In this document: piece by piece, positions 8,825 through 20,300 of the stretch
Layout of the letters: each line of letters begins with the position of its first letter
Position numbering within the stretch: the stretch's first letter is position 1
DNA from: Bombardia bombarda
Taxonomy: Eukaryota > Ascomycota > Sordariomycetes > Sordariales > Lasiosphaeriaceae
Reading direction: 5' to 3'
NCBI GenBank assembly: GCA_030512295.1
Contig: JAULSR010000004.1
Location: 806,001 to 870,000 of the forward strand
DNA: 64,000 bases
Notes under the pieces: generated by a model
The model's input: the letters and a program-made list of their open reading frames with translations, nothing else
Told to the model about the DNA's origin: nothing
Databases searched by the model: none
Position numbers and translations under genes: made by a program

Positions 8825-11725
8825 ATTGTTGCTATACATGTAATCAAACGAGCTCGACGAGGTCCAGTCGACGGCCAGCTGCTGCCAGACACTGCTGGCC
8901 TCGAGCTCCTGCATCAGCTCATACGTCAGCTCCTGCGTCGCGTCGACCAGCGTCATGGGCTGTTTGTTGTCGACGGCGTGCGCCAGCTGGCTGCTTGGGT
9001 ATACGGCGTCTATTTCGCCGCGCTGTTTTCGGATGTCAGCAAGCAAGCACTCTTTTTGAGACATGGGCAGGAAAGGGAAAAGAGAAAGGAAAATGAAGAG
9101 AAAAAGAAAAAAGTCGCTCACCATAACGTGAACCAGAGACTGCATTTTAAGAGCCAGCTTCAGGAACGGATCAACATCCAATCCCCCTTCCCCTTCCCCC
9201 TCCTCGTCCTCATACTCTTCTGCCTCCCTTTCCCTCCTCATCTCCTCCTCTTCCTCTCTCCCCTCATCACCATAATAACCCCTTTCCTCCCCTCGCTGGC
9301 ACTGACAGTCCCTCCCTCGCCAGTGCTCTCCCTCCTTCCTCTCCTCCGCCTCCTCCTCGTCCTCCGACTTCTCCGCTTAGCAAGATACTTCAAGTCACTG
9401 ACCTGCCGGTCAACATACTGCTCAAAGGCCAGCTCCTTCCTCACGAGACCCAGATCCCAGCCGTCGCACCGGAAGGTGACGAGGCGCAAGGCGATGAGGA
9501 AAGCGTAGATGAAGTCGAAGGAGGACATGCAGATGAAGCGAGGGTACCCTCGGACGTCGTGGGTGAAGCGGTTGGTGAAGAAGGCCTTTGTGGCGTGCAT
9601 GCAGGCCCAGAGACACTCGAGTTGGTCGGTATGGGAGAGGGTGTTGTTATTGTTTGCAGAAGAGCGGCCTTCATGTTCTTGCCGTTGATGCGGGGAGAGG
9701 CCGATCTCGTATAGGAGGATCTCGGCTACGTGGAGGTGGCCTACTAGGGAGGCTTTGTTTATGTTAGTTTGTATTGCGAGATCAGAGGGGGAGAGGGAGG
9801 AACATGTACGATTATCCCTCAGATGCGGCGGCAGGGTTTGGCGAAACGTCTTGAGCTGCTCGCGGAACTTGCTGACCACGATCATGAGCGGGGGGTTGCC
9901 GTGGGATGTTGCTGGTTGCAGGCTGTAGCTGCGCAGGGCCAGCGTCCACGAGATCTGCTGCGTGAGCTGCTGCGCGCGGACGAGCCAGACGAGGATCTCG
10001 TCGGTCGGGTACTCCATCTTGCTCTCGAGCACGAAGCAGCAGGCCTCGAGGTATGACGTGTTCATGAGCGCGTCGGGTTTCTTGTTGGTCGTAAAGGTGC
10101 TAATCTTTTCGTCAGTGTTTATTTCCATGGAAAAGGGGTAAGAAAAACAAAAACATACACAGTAACCAAATAATAGGTCCCCGCAAACGCCCTCATCTCC
10201 TCCAGACACGCCGAGCTGTGCTCCTTCTGCTTGGTCGCGCTCTGCGACTCGGTAAAGCCCAGACACGAGCAAATCGACCGGGCCAGAAACAGCAGGTTAG
10301 TCATCTGGAAGCTGTTGAGGTTGTAGTGGAACCACGAGATGAGGATCTGCAGGCCCTGGAGCAGGTCGAGGCTCTTGTCCGGCTTGGTGATGGTGGCGTC
10401 GGCGATGTCGCGCAGCAGCTCGTTGCCCAGCGCGATCTGCCGGGGCCCGTCGAGGTGGCAAGCCTCCATCATGACCGCCTTCCAGAACAGTGGCTTCTGC
10501 CTGCGTAGCTGCGCTGAGCTCATGTGCGGTGGTACTGCTGCGAAGGGAAACAGGTGGCCTAGGTGCGCCTTGTACTCGGCCAGGAGGTGCGAGGCCTCGG
10601 GCTCTTCGGGCCAGAGGCTGAGGTCATCATCGTCAATGTCGGCGTTGGTGGTGGGTCGAGAGTCTTCTCGTTGCTGCTGCTGTTGGTATTGCTGTTGTTG
10701 GTACTGCAGCTGCTGGTGATGTTGCTGGTGATGCTGTGGCGGGGGAGGAGGGGGTGGTCGGGGCGGTGTTGGGGGAACTTCCAGAGGAGAGGCTTTTCTC
10801 TTTGCCTGTTGTCTCAGCCGGCTGGCCTCGTACGTGGGCTCGTGGAGGTCATCATGGGGGAAGATGTGCTGGAGTGGATAGCTCCAGGATTCACCCCTAC
10901 TCTGGCCGTCGTCCAGAGCGTTCTGGCTGTTGTTATTGTTGTTCTTGTGGCAGTTACCCGGGCTTGCTGTGCTCTGGACAGGCGAGTAGTCGTGATGAAG
11001 CTCTGCGTACTCTGGCGGAGTGGGTGCCTGGGCCTGGACCTGGCCGTTCTGCTGAGGGGGGAGAGGAGGACGCTGGACAGACTCGATCCGTGCTGACAGG
11101 TCCTCGAGCCTCTTCTCTAGCTCAGCAACCCTGGTCGGCTTGGGCTCCTTGCGCTTCCTGGGTGGTGCTGGCGTCTGGGACGAGCATGTCTTGTCCAGGC
11201 GGTGGCATCTGGACGAGGGAAGACGAACGTGTTAGTCATGGATGGTAACTTGTATGTAGCCAACTCCTAGCCCCTATCCCTAAAGGAAAGCCGCCCCCAA
11301 AACGTCTCCGGCGGACCTGGTGAGGTGCTCCGACGGGCGCTACTGGCGCATCCATGTATCCCGTTGGGGAAGGAATTCGCGGACAGGGGAATAAAAAGAC
11401 AAAAGTAAAACCCGGGAATGCGGGTTGGTGGAGAAGATGGCAGGCGGCCGTGCTAATGTGTAAACCTATGCGTATTGCATGATGCATACATACATACGCA
11501 CATACACAGACCACAGACCACAGACCTGTATATAATAGACGTGTCTTGGCTTCTAGTTCTTTTTACTTACCTTTCACATTTCCCTCCTCCAACGGGACCC
11601 GGTATACATCTGCTCTTGGCTCGGGCACAGGTTGCGCAAGCGCGCGGCCCTTTTTGTTGTTGTTGCGTCGTTGATGATGACGATGGTGACCTGGCTCCCG
11701 CCGCGTCCATCATGTCCAACTCCAT
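8690..11725 (-). CDS. Zn2Cys6 fungal transcription factor with middle homology region
   Basis: Minus-strand exons: 11725-11571, 11208-10159, 10099-9403, about 9361-9122 and 9022-8690. The start at 11725 gives MELDMMDAAG, followed by the zinc cluster CATCARAKSRC...CERCHRLDKTC (Cys spacing 2-6-9-2-6), split by the first intron. A basic linker (PRKRKEPKPTR) and a short coiled coil (VAELEKRLEDLSARIESV) follow, the usual dimer element. Next come a Gln-rich tract, a middle homology region (FWKAVMMEACHLDGPRQIALG), an acidic segment, and a C-terminus with poly-Asn, six His and an acidic end. The DNA-binding and regulatory layout is certain; the target pathway is not, and I name no ortholog. The fourth junction is the weak point: the donor GTCAGT at 9402 is clear and the frame must shift, but the AG could be any of several at about 9350-9371. 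The resulting intron would be only about 41-50 nt. Confidence 0.85.
8791..8823 (+). repeat. (TGT)n trinucleotide repeat encoding poly-Asn on the minus strand
   Basis: About 11 TGT/GTT units in the last exon of the Zn2Cys6 gene, read as AAC (Asn) on the coding strand. Repeat-length polymorphism is likely and would stay in frame. Confidence 0.95.
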
Positions 11726-13140
11726 CACGGCAGCACTTTTAACGCTGTCGTCGTCCCTGAAAATTCCACCACGTATCACGTCTCCACCATGAACATTCGA
11801 CCTGGTTGTAGTAGTGGTGGTGGCGTTGGCGTGGTGGTGGGCGTAGTGGTGGTGGGCAACTGGCAAACAAGGGGGGATGGCCGGCAGGTGCTGGCGCTGA
11901 CTGGGAGAGAGAACGACGTCTTGTGAATGTGGACAGGGAATGATGATGGATAATATGCAATCCGCAAGACAGAAAAAAGAAAAAGGCAGAAACAATAACC
12001 ACGACAGGTGATAACAAGTCTCCCATCAACTGCTGTTTTGGAGATGTCTGTTAGCCCATCCTTCCTGCTGTTCCTTTCATGCTGCTTGCTGCTAGCCCTC
12101 CCATCAGACCAAGACGCGGGTGGAACTTTTCAATAATCAAGAATCCTTCCTTTCAATCAACCGAACCATTCCCAACCTTCTCATATACCCTTGGGACCCT
12201 TGGTTCACGTATGACCTGTTCAATAGATAGCATCAGCTCGCGAACACAATCAGAGCTTACCAACAGTTTGCCCCCCCTTTTCTTTGCGTGCGTCTGGACT
12301 TGTGTATAAGCTGAGAATGAGAACCCCTTTGGTTTGCTCCGCCGGAACAAAGGTATCGCTCCGACTCCGTTCCTTGGCCGCGGGGTAACTTTTTCATCCC
12401 TGTCGCTGTCGCTGCCACAACTGCTGCTTGTCAGACAAGGAAGGCGACCACGGACTTGTCAGACAAGAAAGCCCGACAGAAAAAAAAAAACCTCCTGTTA
12501 TTATGCAACCAAACAGAGCATGCATGGCCCCATTTCTTTCCTTTTTTCCTGGTGTAAACTTACCACCGTAGTGTAGGCTCACGCCGCTGTGCCAAGCCTG
12601 ACGCAAGCCATAACTTAACTTCCATGAACGCTGCCGCCCGCTGCGTCAACGTGGGAATACCTCCCTCGATCGACCTGTCAAAAAAGTACCGTGTAATGTA
12701 AAAGCACCATGCATGGGCGGCAGCGGGCTGTAACGCAGCACACAACACAGCGCCCAAAAATCACGAAGCTTCTGTCTTGGTACCTCTTCCTTGTATCACC
12801 ACCAACCCCCATATCCGCCCGCAACTTCTCTCCAGAGATCTCTTACCCGAGATCTCTCCTCCTACAAGGATCCCTCAGCCGACGACGTCACGATACATCC
12901 GATCCGTCGCAGACATCATCTTACCTAGAAACCATCAAGCCCGTCTTCCTCTCGGGCCAACTAAAACCTCCTCACATGCGCGAATCATCTCTCTCCTCGA
13001 TCCGCAGTCGCTACCACCACGTACCAAGATCAGATCTTTGCGCTTCGCAAGCGCTTACGTGCCTATGTTTAAATCAGCGTAACAGTAAGTATCGTTCGAT
13101 ATCTCCAGTAGGACACCCGTCAAACAAGCAATATCCGATG

Positions 13141-13450
13141 AGGACTCGAGGACCTCGATGACCTCAGGTCACATCACAGGCAGCACTGCGGTAACGAATC
13201 TGATAAGATATGATGATCGGACAGAAAAGTTAGTAGGTAGTCGTGTGTAGCCAGAATTGGTCACCTCGATGACCCTCGGCGACCTCAGGTTACATCACAG
13301 ACAACACTGTGGTAGCAAATCAGATGGTCACCTTGCGGACTCGACAACCTCGCGTCACATCACCGGCAGCACTATGGTGGTAGCAAATCAGATAAGATAT
13401 GATCACGACGGGACAGAAAGAGTAGTAGTGCTTAGCCAAAATTGGTCACC
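13141..13450. repeat. Degenerate tandem repeat, three copies ending in GGTCACC
   Basis: Three related blocks lie head to tail: about 13141-13265, 13266-13332 and 13333-13450. Each contains a CGATGACCTC/CGACAACCTC-like start, then CATCACAGGCAGCACT-like and GTAGCAAATCAGAT-like words, and ends in GGTCACC. Blocks one and three also share GATAAGATATGAT, GGACAGAAA and GCCA(G/A)AATTGGTCACC; block two lacks this middle part. Differences are mostly single substitutions. It does not code for protein and resembles no RNA gene I know. It may be the remnant of a minisatellite or of a mobile element. Confidence 0.7.
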
Positions 13451-13575
13451 TTTCGGGCCATGGCATAAATAAATGTCTTTGTATTCAAATATTTTTCTTG
13501 TTCAAGATTTGAAGGTAAATATCTCTCTCACTTTGCGTTGTGTGAGTAGGTATGTAGTACGAAGTGAAAACAGCT

Positions 13576-13576
<1 letters not shown>

Positions 13577-13618
<42 letters not shown>
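13577..13618 (+). repeat. (TG)n microsatellite
   Basis: About 20 uninterrupted TG units, about 180 bases beyond the ALA synthase stop codon, followed by a T-rich tract. Confidence 0.98.
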
Positions 13619-13801
13619 GGCTTTTCTTTTTTTTCTCTCTTTTTTCTTTTCAAACCACACATTTCAAGGTCATCGCCCTCGCTCCAACGAACGTGATTTC
13701 GGGTCTGGTGAGCTCCCCTGACAAGGCAGAAGAAATCCAACTCTCGCTCGTTCAATGAACCGACAGAGTGGCTTTCATTTTTTCAAGAAGAGAAAAATAT
13801 A

Positions 13802-15759
13802 TCACGCAGCGGCCGCAGCAGCGGCACTGACGATGGGGCTCACCACCTTAGTCTCACGCTCGAGGATCTGGTCGGCTGACAGACCTCTGTCTGACTCGGC
13901 GATGCCCAGCTGCGCATCGGTCCAGAGAGGCGCCTCAGCATCGGCGTTGTCCTCTCCGACGCCGATGAAGCCTCCCTCGGCGGCCCACTCGCTGGTCCGC
14001 TTGAGGCCAAGCTCCTTCCAGATGGACTCGACAGCCGAGACAAGATGGTCTCTATACTGCTTAGTATGTCCAGGGGTCGGCGTGATGCGCAGACGCTCCT
14101 GTCCGACCGGGACGGTGGGGTAGTTGATGCTCTGCACGTAGATCTGGTGGCTCTGCAGGAGCATGTCGCTCGCCCGCTTGGCCAGCTCGGCATTGCCAAC
14201 AAGAATAGGAATGATGTGACTCGGGTTGGGGATGACGGGGATGTCCCTCGAGTTCAGGGCCTCCTTGACAGCGCGCGTGTGGAGCTGCTGGAGGCGCCTG
14301 TCACCGCCGTAGCTCATTTGGTACTCGATAGCCGTCTTGGCGCCCGCCATGACGGCGGGGGGCAACGACGTGGTAAAGATGAAGCCCGGCGCCAGAGATC
14401 GAATCGCATCAATCAGCTTGTGGCTGCCGGCAATGTAGCCACCAACGCAGCCATAGGCCTTGCCCAACGTGCCAGTAATGATGTCGACACGGTCCACAAT
14501 GGTCCCACGTGGCTGTCCACTCGCGTGAGCTTCAAAGTCGAGGTGCTCAGCAACACCGCCGCCGTGCGGCCCGTACATGCCGACAGCATGCACCTCGTCG
14601 AGGAATGTGACGGCTCCGTACTTCTCGGCCAAGTCACAAATCTCCTCAATGGGTCCTATGGACCCGCACATGCTGTAGACCGACTCAAAGGCAATGATCT
14701 TGGGCACATGCAGAGGCAACGCCGCCAACTTCTTTTCCAAGTCCTTGACATCGTTGTGCTTGAAGATGACCTTCTTGGCGCCCGAGTGGCGGATGCCCTG
14801 GATCATGGAAGCGTGGTTCAGGCTGTCGGACAAGATGACGCAGTCGGGCATCTTGCTGCCCATGGTGGCGAGCGTGGCATCGTTGGCCACATAGCACGAG
14901 CTAAAAACGAGGGCTGCTTCCTTGGCATGGAGCTTGGCGATCGTGTGCTCGAGTTCCACGGCATGTCGGTTGTGGCCCGAAATGTTCCGGGTCCCGCCAG
15001 CGCCAGCACCGTACTCGTCGAGCGTCTCATGCATCGACCGCAGGACCTCGGGGTTGCGACCCATACCAAGGTAGTCGTTGGCGCACCAGACGGTGACGCG
15101 GTCCTCCTTGCTCGCCATGTGGGCGCGAGGAAACTCCTTGGCCAGTCGGTTGATGTTGTTGAAGTAGCGGTACGACTTGTCCTTGTGCTTCTTCTCCAGC
15201 TCATGGTTGTAGAAGGCCTCGTAGTCAAACTTGGCACCGTGTCCATTGGTTCCGGCCGCGTGCGCGACTGGAGCTGGCTTCGTGCCCGTGGACAGCTTGT
15301 TGGGCAACACGGGAGTGTGCTGGACTGGAAAGACGAGGGGTCGGTACGTCAGCAAAGAGGGGTCTCGTGAGATGGGTGATGGATGATGAAGTGGCGTGGC
15401 ATAGTTCAATCTTATTTACCTTGCTCAGGGCGGAAGAGGGGATCATGCTCGACCATACGGGCGTTGTGGGAGTGACCGGTGTGCATCTTTGCCTTGGCCG
15501 CCTGTCCATTGCCCGAGAGGGAGGACAGTCCAGCGTGGTGGCCCAGGCGAGCCGACTGGACAGCCATGGCCTTGCCCATGACAGGGCAGCGGCGAGCAAG
15601 CACCTGGAGCTTGGAGATGGTGCCGCCACACGGGGAAATGGTAGGACGGGTCGTCGTCGTCGCAGCCGTGGCTGTGGTCGTCATGGCCCGGAGGCTGGCC
15701 ACCGTCGCCTTCTTCATGAAGGGACACAAGGCCTTGGATTGGCGGAGGACCGAGTCCAT
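13802..15759 (-). CDS. HEM1: 5-aminolevulinate synthase, mitochondrial
   Basis: Minus-strand exons 15759-15420 and 15324-13802 give 620 residues, the usual fungal length. The enzyme condenses glycine with succinyl-CoA to 5-aminolevulinate, the first step of heme synthesis in the mitochondrial matrix. The start MDSVLRQSKALCPFMKK opens a basic, Ser/Thr-rich presequence of about 100 residues containing two Cys-Pro heme regulatory motifs (CPFMKK and CPVMGKA). The mature domain begins near FDYEAFYNHELEKK. The PLP-enzyme core is complete: RNISGHNRHAVELE, LDEVHAVGMYG and the Schiff-base Lys at about residue 402 in ITGTLGKAYG. The C-terminus ends in an Ala run. The intron joins FRPEQ to VQHTPVLPNK in frame. 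The Cys-Pro motifs suggest control by heme, as established for other ALA synthases. Confidence 0.98.
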
Positions 15760-16240
15760 AGCTGCTGCTATTTCTCTCGCGAGGTCCAATGGCAGACAAT
15801 GTCGAAATTGGAAGCAGTAAAAAGAGAGGAGAGCCAAAACAATTCGTCGCAGGCAGCTTGGGAAAAGAGCAGTAGCTATCCAGTCAGTCGATTCCTACGG
15901 TCGAGGAGCGAAACGATGCGGGAGGAAGGCGAGATGTGAGGTGTGAGGTGTGAGGAGTGAGGAGTGACGGGAGGCGCAGAGGGAAAAATAAGTCAGATCA
16001 GCAGCACCGAGTAGCAGCAACAGCGGCAGGCCGAGAGGCACCCAAAATCGTCCGTCCCGTCTCCAATACGCTACGCGGTCTACTTTACTAAGGTAGCCTG
16101 TCTCCAGCGATCCACTCCGGTGGGTTCTGCTCTTTTTGGAATCGGAATCTCGGTATGTGTCTTGCCTCGTCTTGCTTCAATGAGAGACGGGCTATTTTCC
16201 TTCGGTGCAAATCCATCCTCTCCCATTGGCTGCGCAAAGG

Positions 16241-16275
16241 GCCCCAGAGGACCCCAGAGGACCCCAGAGGACCCC
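16241..16275 (+). repeat. 10-bp tandem repeat (CCCCAGAGGA), 3.5 copies
   Basis: The unit CCCCAGAGGA is repeated in exact tandem about 480-515 bases upstream of the ALA synthase start, followed by GCCC-rich DNA with three CCGCCCA words. It could be an array of protein-binding sites in the HEM1 promoter, or simply a minisatellite. Confidence 0.9.
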
Positions 16276-16851
16276 GCCCACTACCGCCCACCTTGTTGCC
16301 GATACCGCCCACCCCGCACCTGGAACCCTGGTGGTTAAAGTACCTGCAACTTCGGGCTTTTCATCCACAGGGCACTTCCGAGTGAACGATTATTACCTGC
16401 ACCGTCTGCACGTCTCGACCTGAACCTGCAGTCTTGCCTGCAGTCCTGCAGCACCTGGAGTCATCCGAATCCTCACCGCATCTCAATCCATCACCTTCAA
16501 AGTGGACAGATGTTGACAATGGAAGCACCTAGAAATCTCAAGACAAATTGCATCATCACTCCGACAATGAGACTAAGAAAGCAACCGTCGTCGTCCTCAA
16601 CAGGCTATTTTCATTCGTGTTATATACTCCCATGCGCGTCTGGGGCAATAGAAAATATCAATCATAATGAAAATGCTCCCCCCGTGATACGCATTCCGTT
16701 GCGTATTAACCTGGAAAGTCCCCGATTATAACCCCCCAAGCCAAGGTCCTTATTAACGCCCCCTCCTCCTTCCTGTTCGCCCGCAATCCCCGCACCTCCG
16801 CACCTCCGCCCCGCTCCGGCCGTCCATAAAAGCAAAGAGAGAGAGCGAATC

Positions 16852-16874
16852 AAAAAAAAAAAAAAAAAAAAAAA
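16852..16874 (+). repeat. Homopolymer A23
   Basis: An uninterrupted run of 23 A in the intergenic region. No gene-like 3' end or target-site duplication is evident, so I do not call it a retroposed tail. Confidence 0.9.
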
Positions 16875-17388
16875 GCGTATACTTGCGCATTGCACAACAC
16901 GAGATGCCTCCTCCCTTGGTCATTATGATAGACGCTTCGGAAATAGCGCAGTCATTGGGTATCTCTGAAGTATACGAGAAAAGATGTGAGAAGAGCAGAA
17001 TCGAGCAAATAATATGATGAAGAATAAGAGACGATGTAGCTGGTTGAAGGTAATGAATGCTGAGAGGCTAGTCAATGATTTGTGGTGACTCGGCCGAGTC
17101 GCCTGGTCGTGGCTGTCGGTTGCCCTGAGGTGTGGCAAGTTTTTGTCGTCTCGGGTCGCCCTCGCTTCTTTCCACTGAAGCATCCTTCTTGGGTCGTCGT
17201 CCAGGATCAGATAGCCGTGCCGCGGGCGGCCCCAGCTGTACTGTTTTCCTCTGGAAAACCTTCTGGCCAGGTGGGATTGCTATCTCGGTCTTGATCGGCG
17301 GTGTCTTGGTCTTCGGTTTCGTTCGGGTTTGGGTCTGGTTTATCTCTCGTAATTGCTATCGAGTTGATGTGTTAGTCGGTATTTAGCC

Positions 17389-20300
17389 CTATGTTGCTGT
17401 CTGCGTGGTGCCTACATGGGCAACACCATTCGATCTTGTCCACACTTCGTTCTGGAAGTCAGCCTCCGACATGGCATTGTACTGCGCAGACTTTTCCTCT
17501 AGCTGTGCCCTTTCCATCAAGGCCAATTCTGCAGGTATAATATGCCCAGCGAGTACTGCCTCTGCAAATCTGTTGTGTGGTGGTTTGAGATACTTCTCCA
17601 CATTCTGCAGTTTGTCCACTCTTGGTAGCCCTTCAAATTGTTGTCCGTCCAGTGCAGTATTGATCCGAGTGATGACATTGTCTGGCGTCAACGGGTTCTT
17701 CGCACGCACCCTATCGAAAGCGTCTTGCAATGCTAGGCACACCCTGGACTCATTTTCATCTCGCGATATTCGAGAAATACCACCCGCTCGTGAGCCAGGA
17801 GATTGGACGCTCGGCCACACGCTCGGCCGCACGCTCGGCGTTGGCGCAAAATATGAACCAGAGGCGAATATAGGCGTAAGTTCACCTGCTGGCGAATCCG
17901 GTGCATTCTGTGTGCCATCGTCACGTAAGTTGCCCAAAATGCTCCTAAAAGTTTGGGCAGTGGAAGAAGCGTGTCTTGACGGTGGCATTCTGGTATGATC
18001 TGTTAAAATGGGAGGACCTGCGATGCTAGGTGACAATGCTTGGGAGGTTAGCGGATCTGCAATCTGCTGGCCTGGCGGTGGCTTCATGCTATATTCCATC
18101 GGATTGGGGGCACCTATGGTGCTGCGCGAAGCTGCTTGGGAAGTTAGCGGATCTGCCATCTGCTGGTAGTCTGACCGCAAGTTAGGTAAGACAGATTCAT
18201 TGGCAGGATTGCCAGCGGGACTTATTCCATTTGATGCCGGATTGGAAGCTGAAATCGGCTGTCCCTGAATTTGGACCCCTCTCATGTGTTCGGGGACTAG
18301 GATTTTTATCAGCCGGCTCGTCTTGCCTGGATTATTATGCGATGTAAACACATCCTCCATCCGGGACTTACCGCCGGCAGAGGTTGCTTGACGAACTCCC
18401 CCGAAGTAAGACGCCACGTTGATATCTGCTCCCATTCGTTGTAGCCTCTCTTGGTCTCGACGCTTAAACTCCTCTGGATCTTGAATCCGGAGTCGCTCAA
18501 GTTCGATGTCTTGCTCAGCTTCCCGCTGATCCTCGGGAGTCAACTCGTACTCCTCCTCCTTCTCGAAGGTTTCCGTTGTAGTGACATTGGGCATGAGTTT
18601 GTAATAGTTGTCATCCTTCAAGAGAACATCCAAAACTTCATCTTCCCCCAGCATCTTAGCTCGATAATCTTCATGATTCGGAATGGTGGGCATTGCAAAG
18701 TGGTTGCCTATTCGTCTGGACCACGGATCGGGGTTTTTCTTGTCCACAACCCGTGATGCCAGTTGTGACTTGAAGACGGCATTGTTGTGGACAGTGCTTT
18801 CGAAAGTACCGCCAACAGTTAGCCAGTAGACATACACTTGCTTAGTTTGTCCTATACGGTATGCCCTTCCAATCGCTTGCTGCTCATCAGTTGGTGTGTA
18901 CTTAAAGTCAAATATCACCACTCGGTTAGCCCCGTAGATGTTGAGGCCAACTCCTCCAGCCTTTGTGGATATAAGATACCCTTCTGCCTCATCATCAGAG
19001 TTGAACTTCTTGATGGAATCTTGCCGTCCAGAAATCTTAGTTGCTCCGTCGAGTCGATTAAACCGTCGCTTTTGCCTGTTGAATATATCTTCAAGATAGT
19101 CCAGAGTGGCAATGCTCTGGGAAAAGATCAACACTTTATCGCCCACTCTTTTGCATTCGTCCAAGATCTTAAATAGGACCATGACCTTGTTTGAATGAGT
19201 AAATGCCTGAATGTCTCTATGAGACACCGTGGCCAATACGTCGCTCATGAGGTCTTGCGGGAAGACCATATCGTCTTCATCCCCATCCCCAGCCCCGACC
19301 CGCGCTGACTTTTGTGTCGTTTTAGCGTCCTTCTGGGGGTTCTCCAGCTTCCACTTGAAAATCTGCGGGTGTGCGAGGAGAAGTTTAAGAATGGCAACCA
19401 GGCTCCAGATACCTGCCTGGCCTTTAACCTGGTTTTCCATTTTCGAATTCATGAGCGACTCGAGGTACGCCTCGTATGCCTTTTTCTGTATTGGTGTCAA
19501 CGGGACAGTGATGATGAACTCTTTCTTGGCCGGCAGCTCCTTGAGAAGAACGTTTATATCCTTTCTGTGGACCTTGGGGTCCACAGTAGCTTTCAGAACA
19601 TGCAGCAATTTCCGCGCCTTTCTTTTCGCATTCGGGTTGCTGTCAGCATATAGGCCTTCGTTTATCGGATTGCTGAATCTTTGCTTGAATTCGGCAATAT
19701 CAGCCAAGTAATTTGGGGCTACCCAGTTTATCATGGCATAATAGTCCATGACGTTGTTGGTGAGTGGCGAGCCGGTCATGGCTATACGACTCATAGTCCT
19801 AAAGCCTGCGGTGCTCTGATGTCGGAAAGACTTTGGGTTCTTGATGTTGTGAGCCTCGTCACCGATAACAATGTTCGGACTCTCATGCAGAAGCCTCCCG
19901 ATATCTTCGTCTCCCCTTACAAGCGATGTGAATAAGTCGTAGCCTGTTACGAGCATCCCACCAACAGAGGCCCATTCCTTCACCAAGGGATACCGGTCTC
20001 GGTCAGGAACGGCGGAGCTGAGCTTGAAGACCTGTCCTAGCAGATTTTTGGGGGCCCATATGGCTATCTCGTCAATCCAATTTTCAACCAAGCCGGCCGG
20101 ACATAAGATAATGGTCTTGGACGTCCGCAGCTCTTCTGGAATCTGAGAGTAGACGGACGGATCCTGCGAGCTAGACGCCTCGGCGATGACAACCAACAGT
20201 GTAATCACCTGCATGGTCTTCCCCAAACCCATGGTATGGGCAAGCAAACATCCCTGGCGCACTCTCGATTGGACAACAACCTGGTTCCACATGAACCGAA

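Larger units (their letters stand above)
11726..13801. other. Gene-free 2 kb: promoter of the Zn2Cys6 gene and 3' region of the ALA synthase gene
   Basis: The 270 codons-worth of open frame upstream of 11725 continues in phase but reads as a low-complexity His/Thr stretch, and I consider it leader rather than protein. The remainder holds the repeat at 13141-13450, the TG microsatellite at 13577-13618, and no coding sequence I can support. Confidence 0.5.
15760..17388. other. Gene-free 1.6 kb: promoter of the ALA synthase gene and 3' region of the SNF2-like gene
   Basis: Contains the 10-bp tandem repeat at 16241-16275, several CCGCCCA words immediately after it, a cluster of CCTGCAG words at about 16423-16451, and an A23 run at 16852-16874. 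No open frame here resembles a protein. Confidence 0.55.

Noticed and set aside
11726..11995. An in-frame upstream extension of the Zn2Cys6 gene
   Set aside because: It reads as His/Thr low complexity and a hydrophobic leader unlike a nuclear factor; MELDMMDAAG just before the zinc cluster is a more credible start.
14045..15370. A 441-codon open frame antisense to ALA synthase
   Set aside because: The minus-strand frame encodes a clearly recognised, intact enzyme; GC-rich third positions keep the antisense frame open.
16852..16874. A23 run as a retroposon tail
   Set aside because: No upstream gene-derived or Pol III-type body and no flanking duplication are visible.
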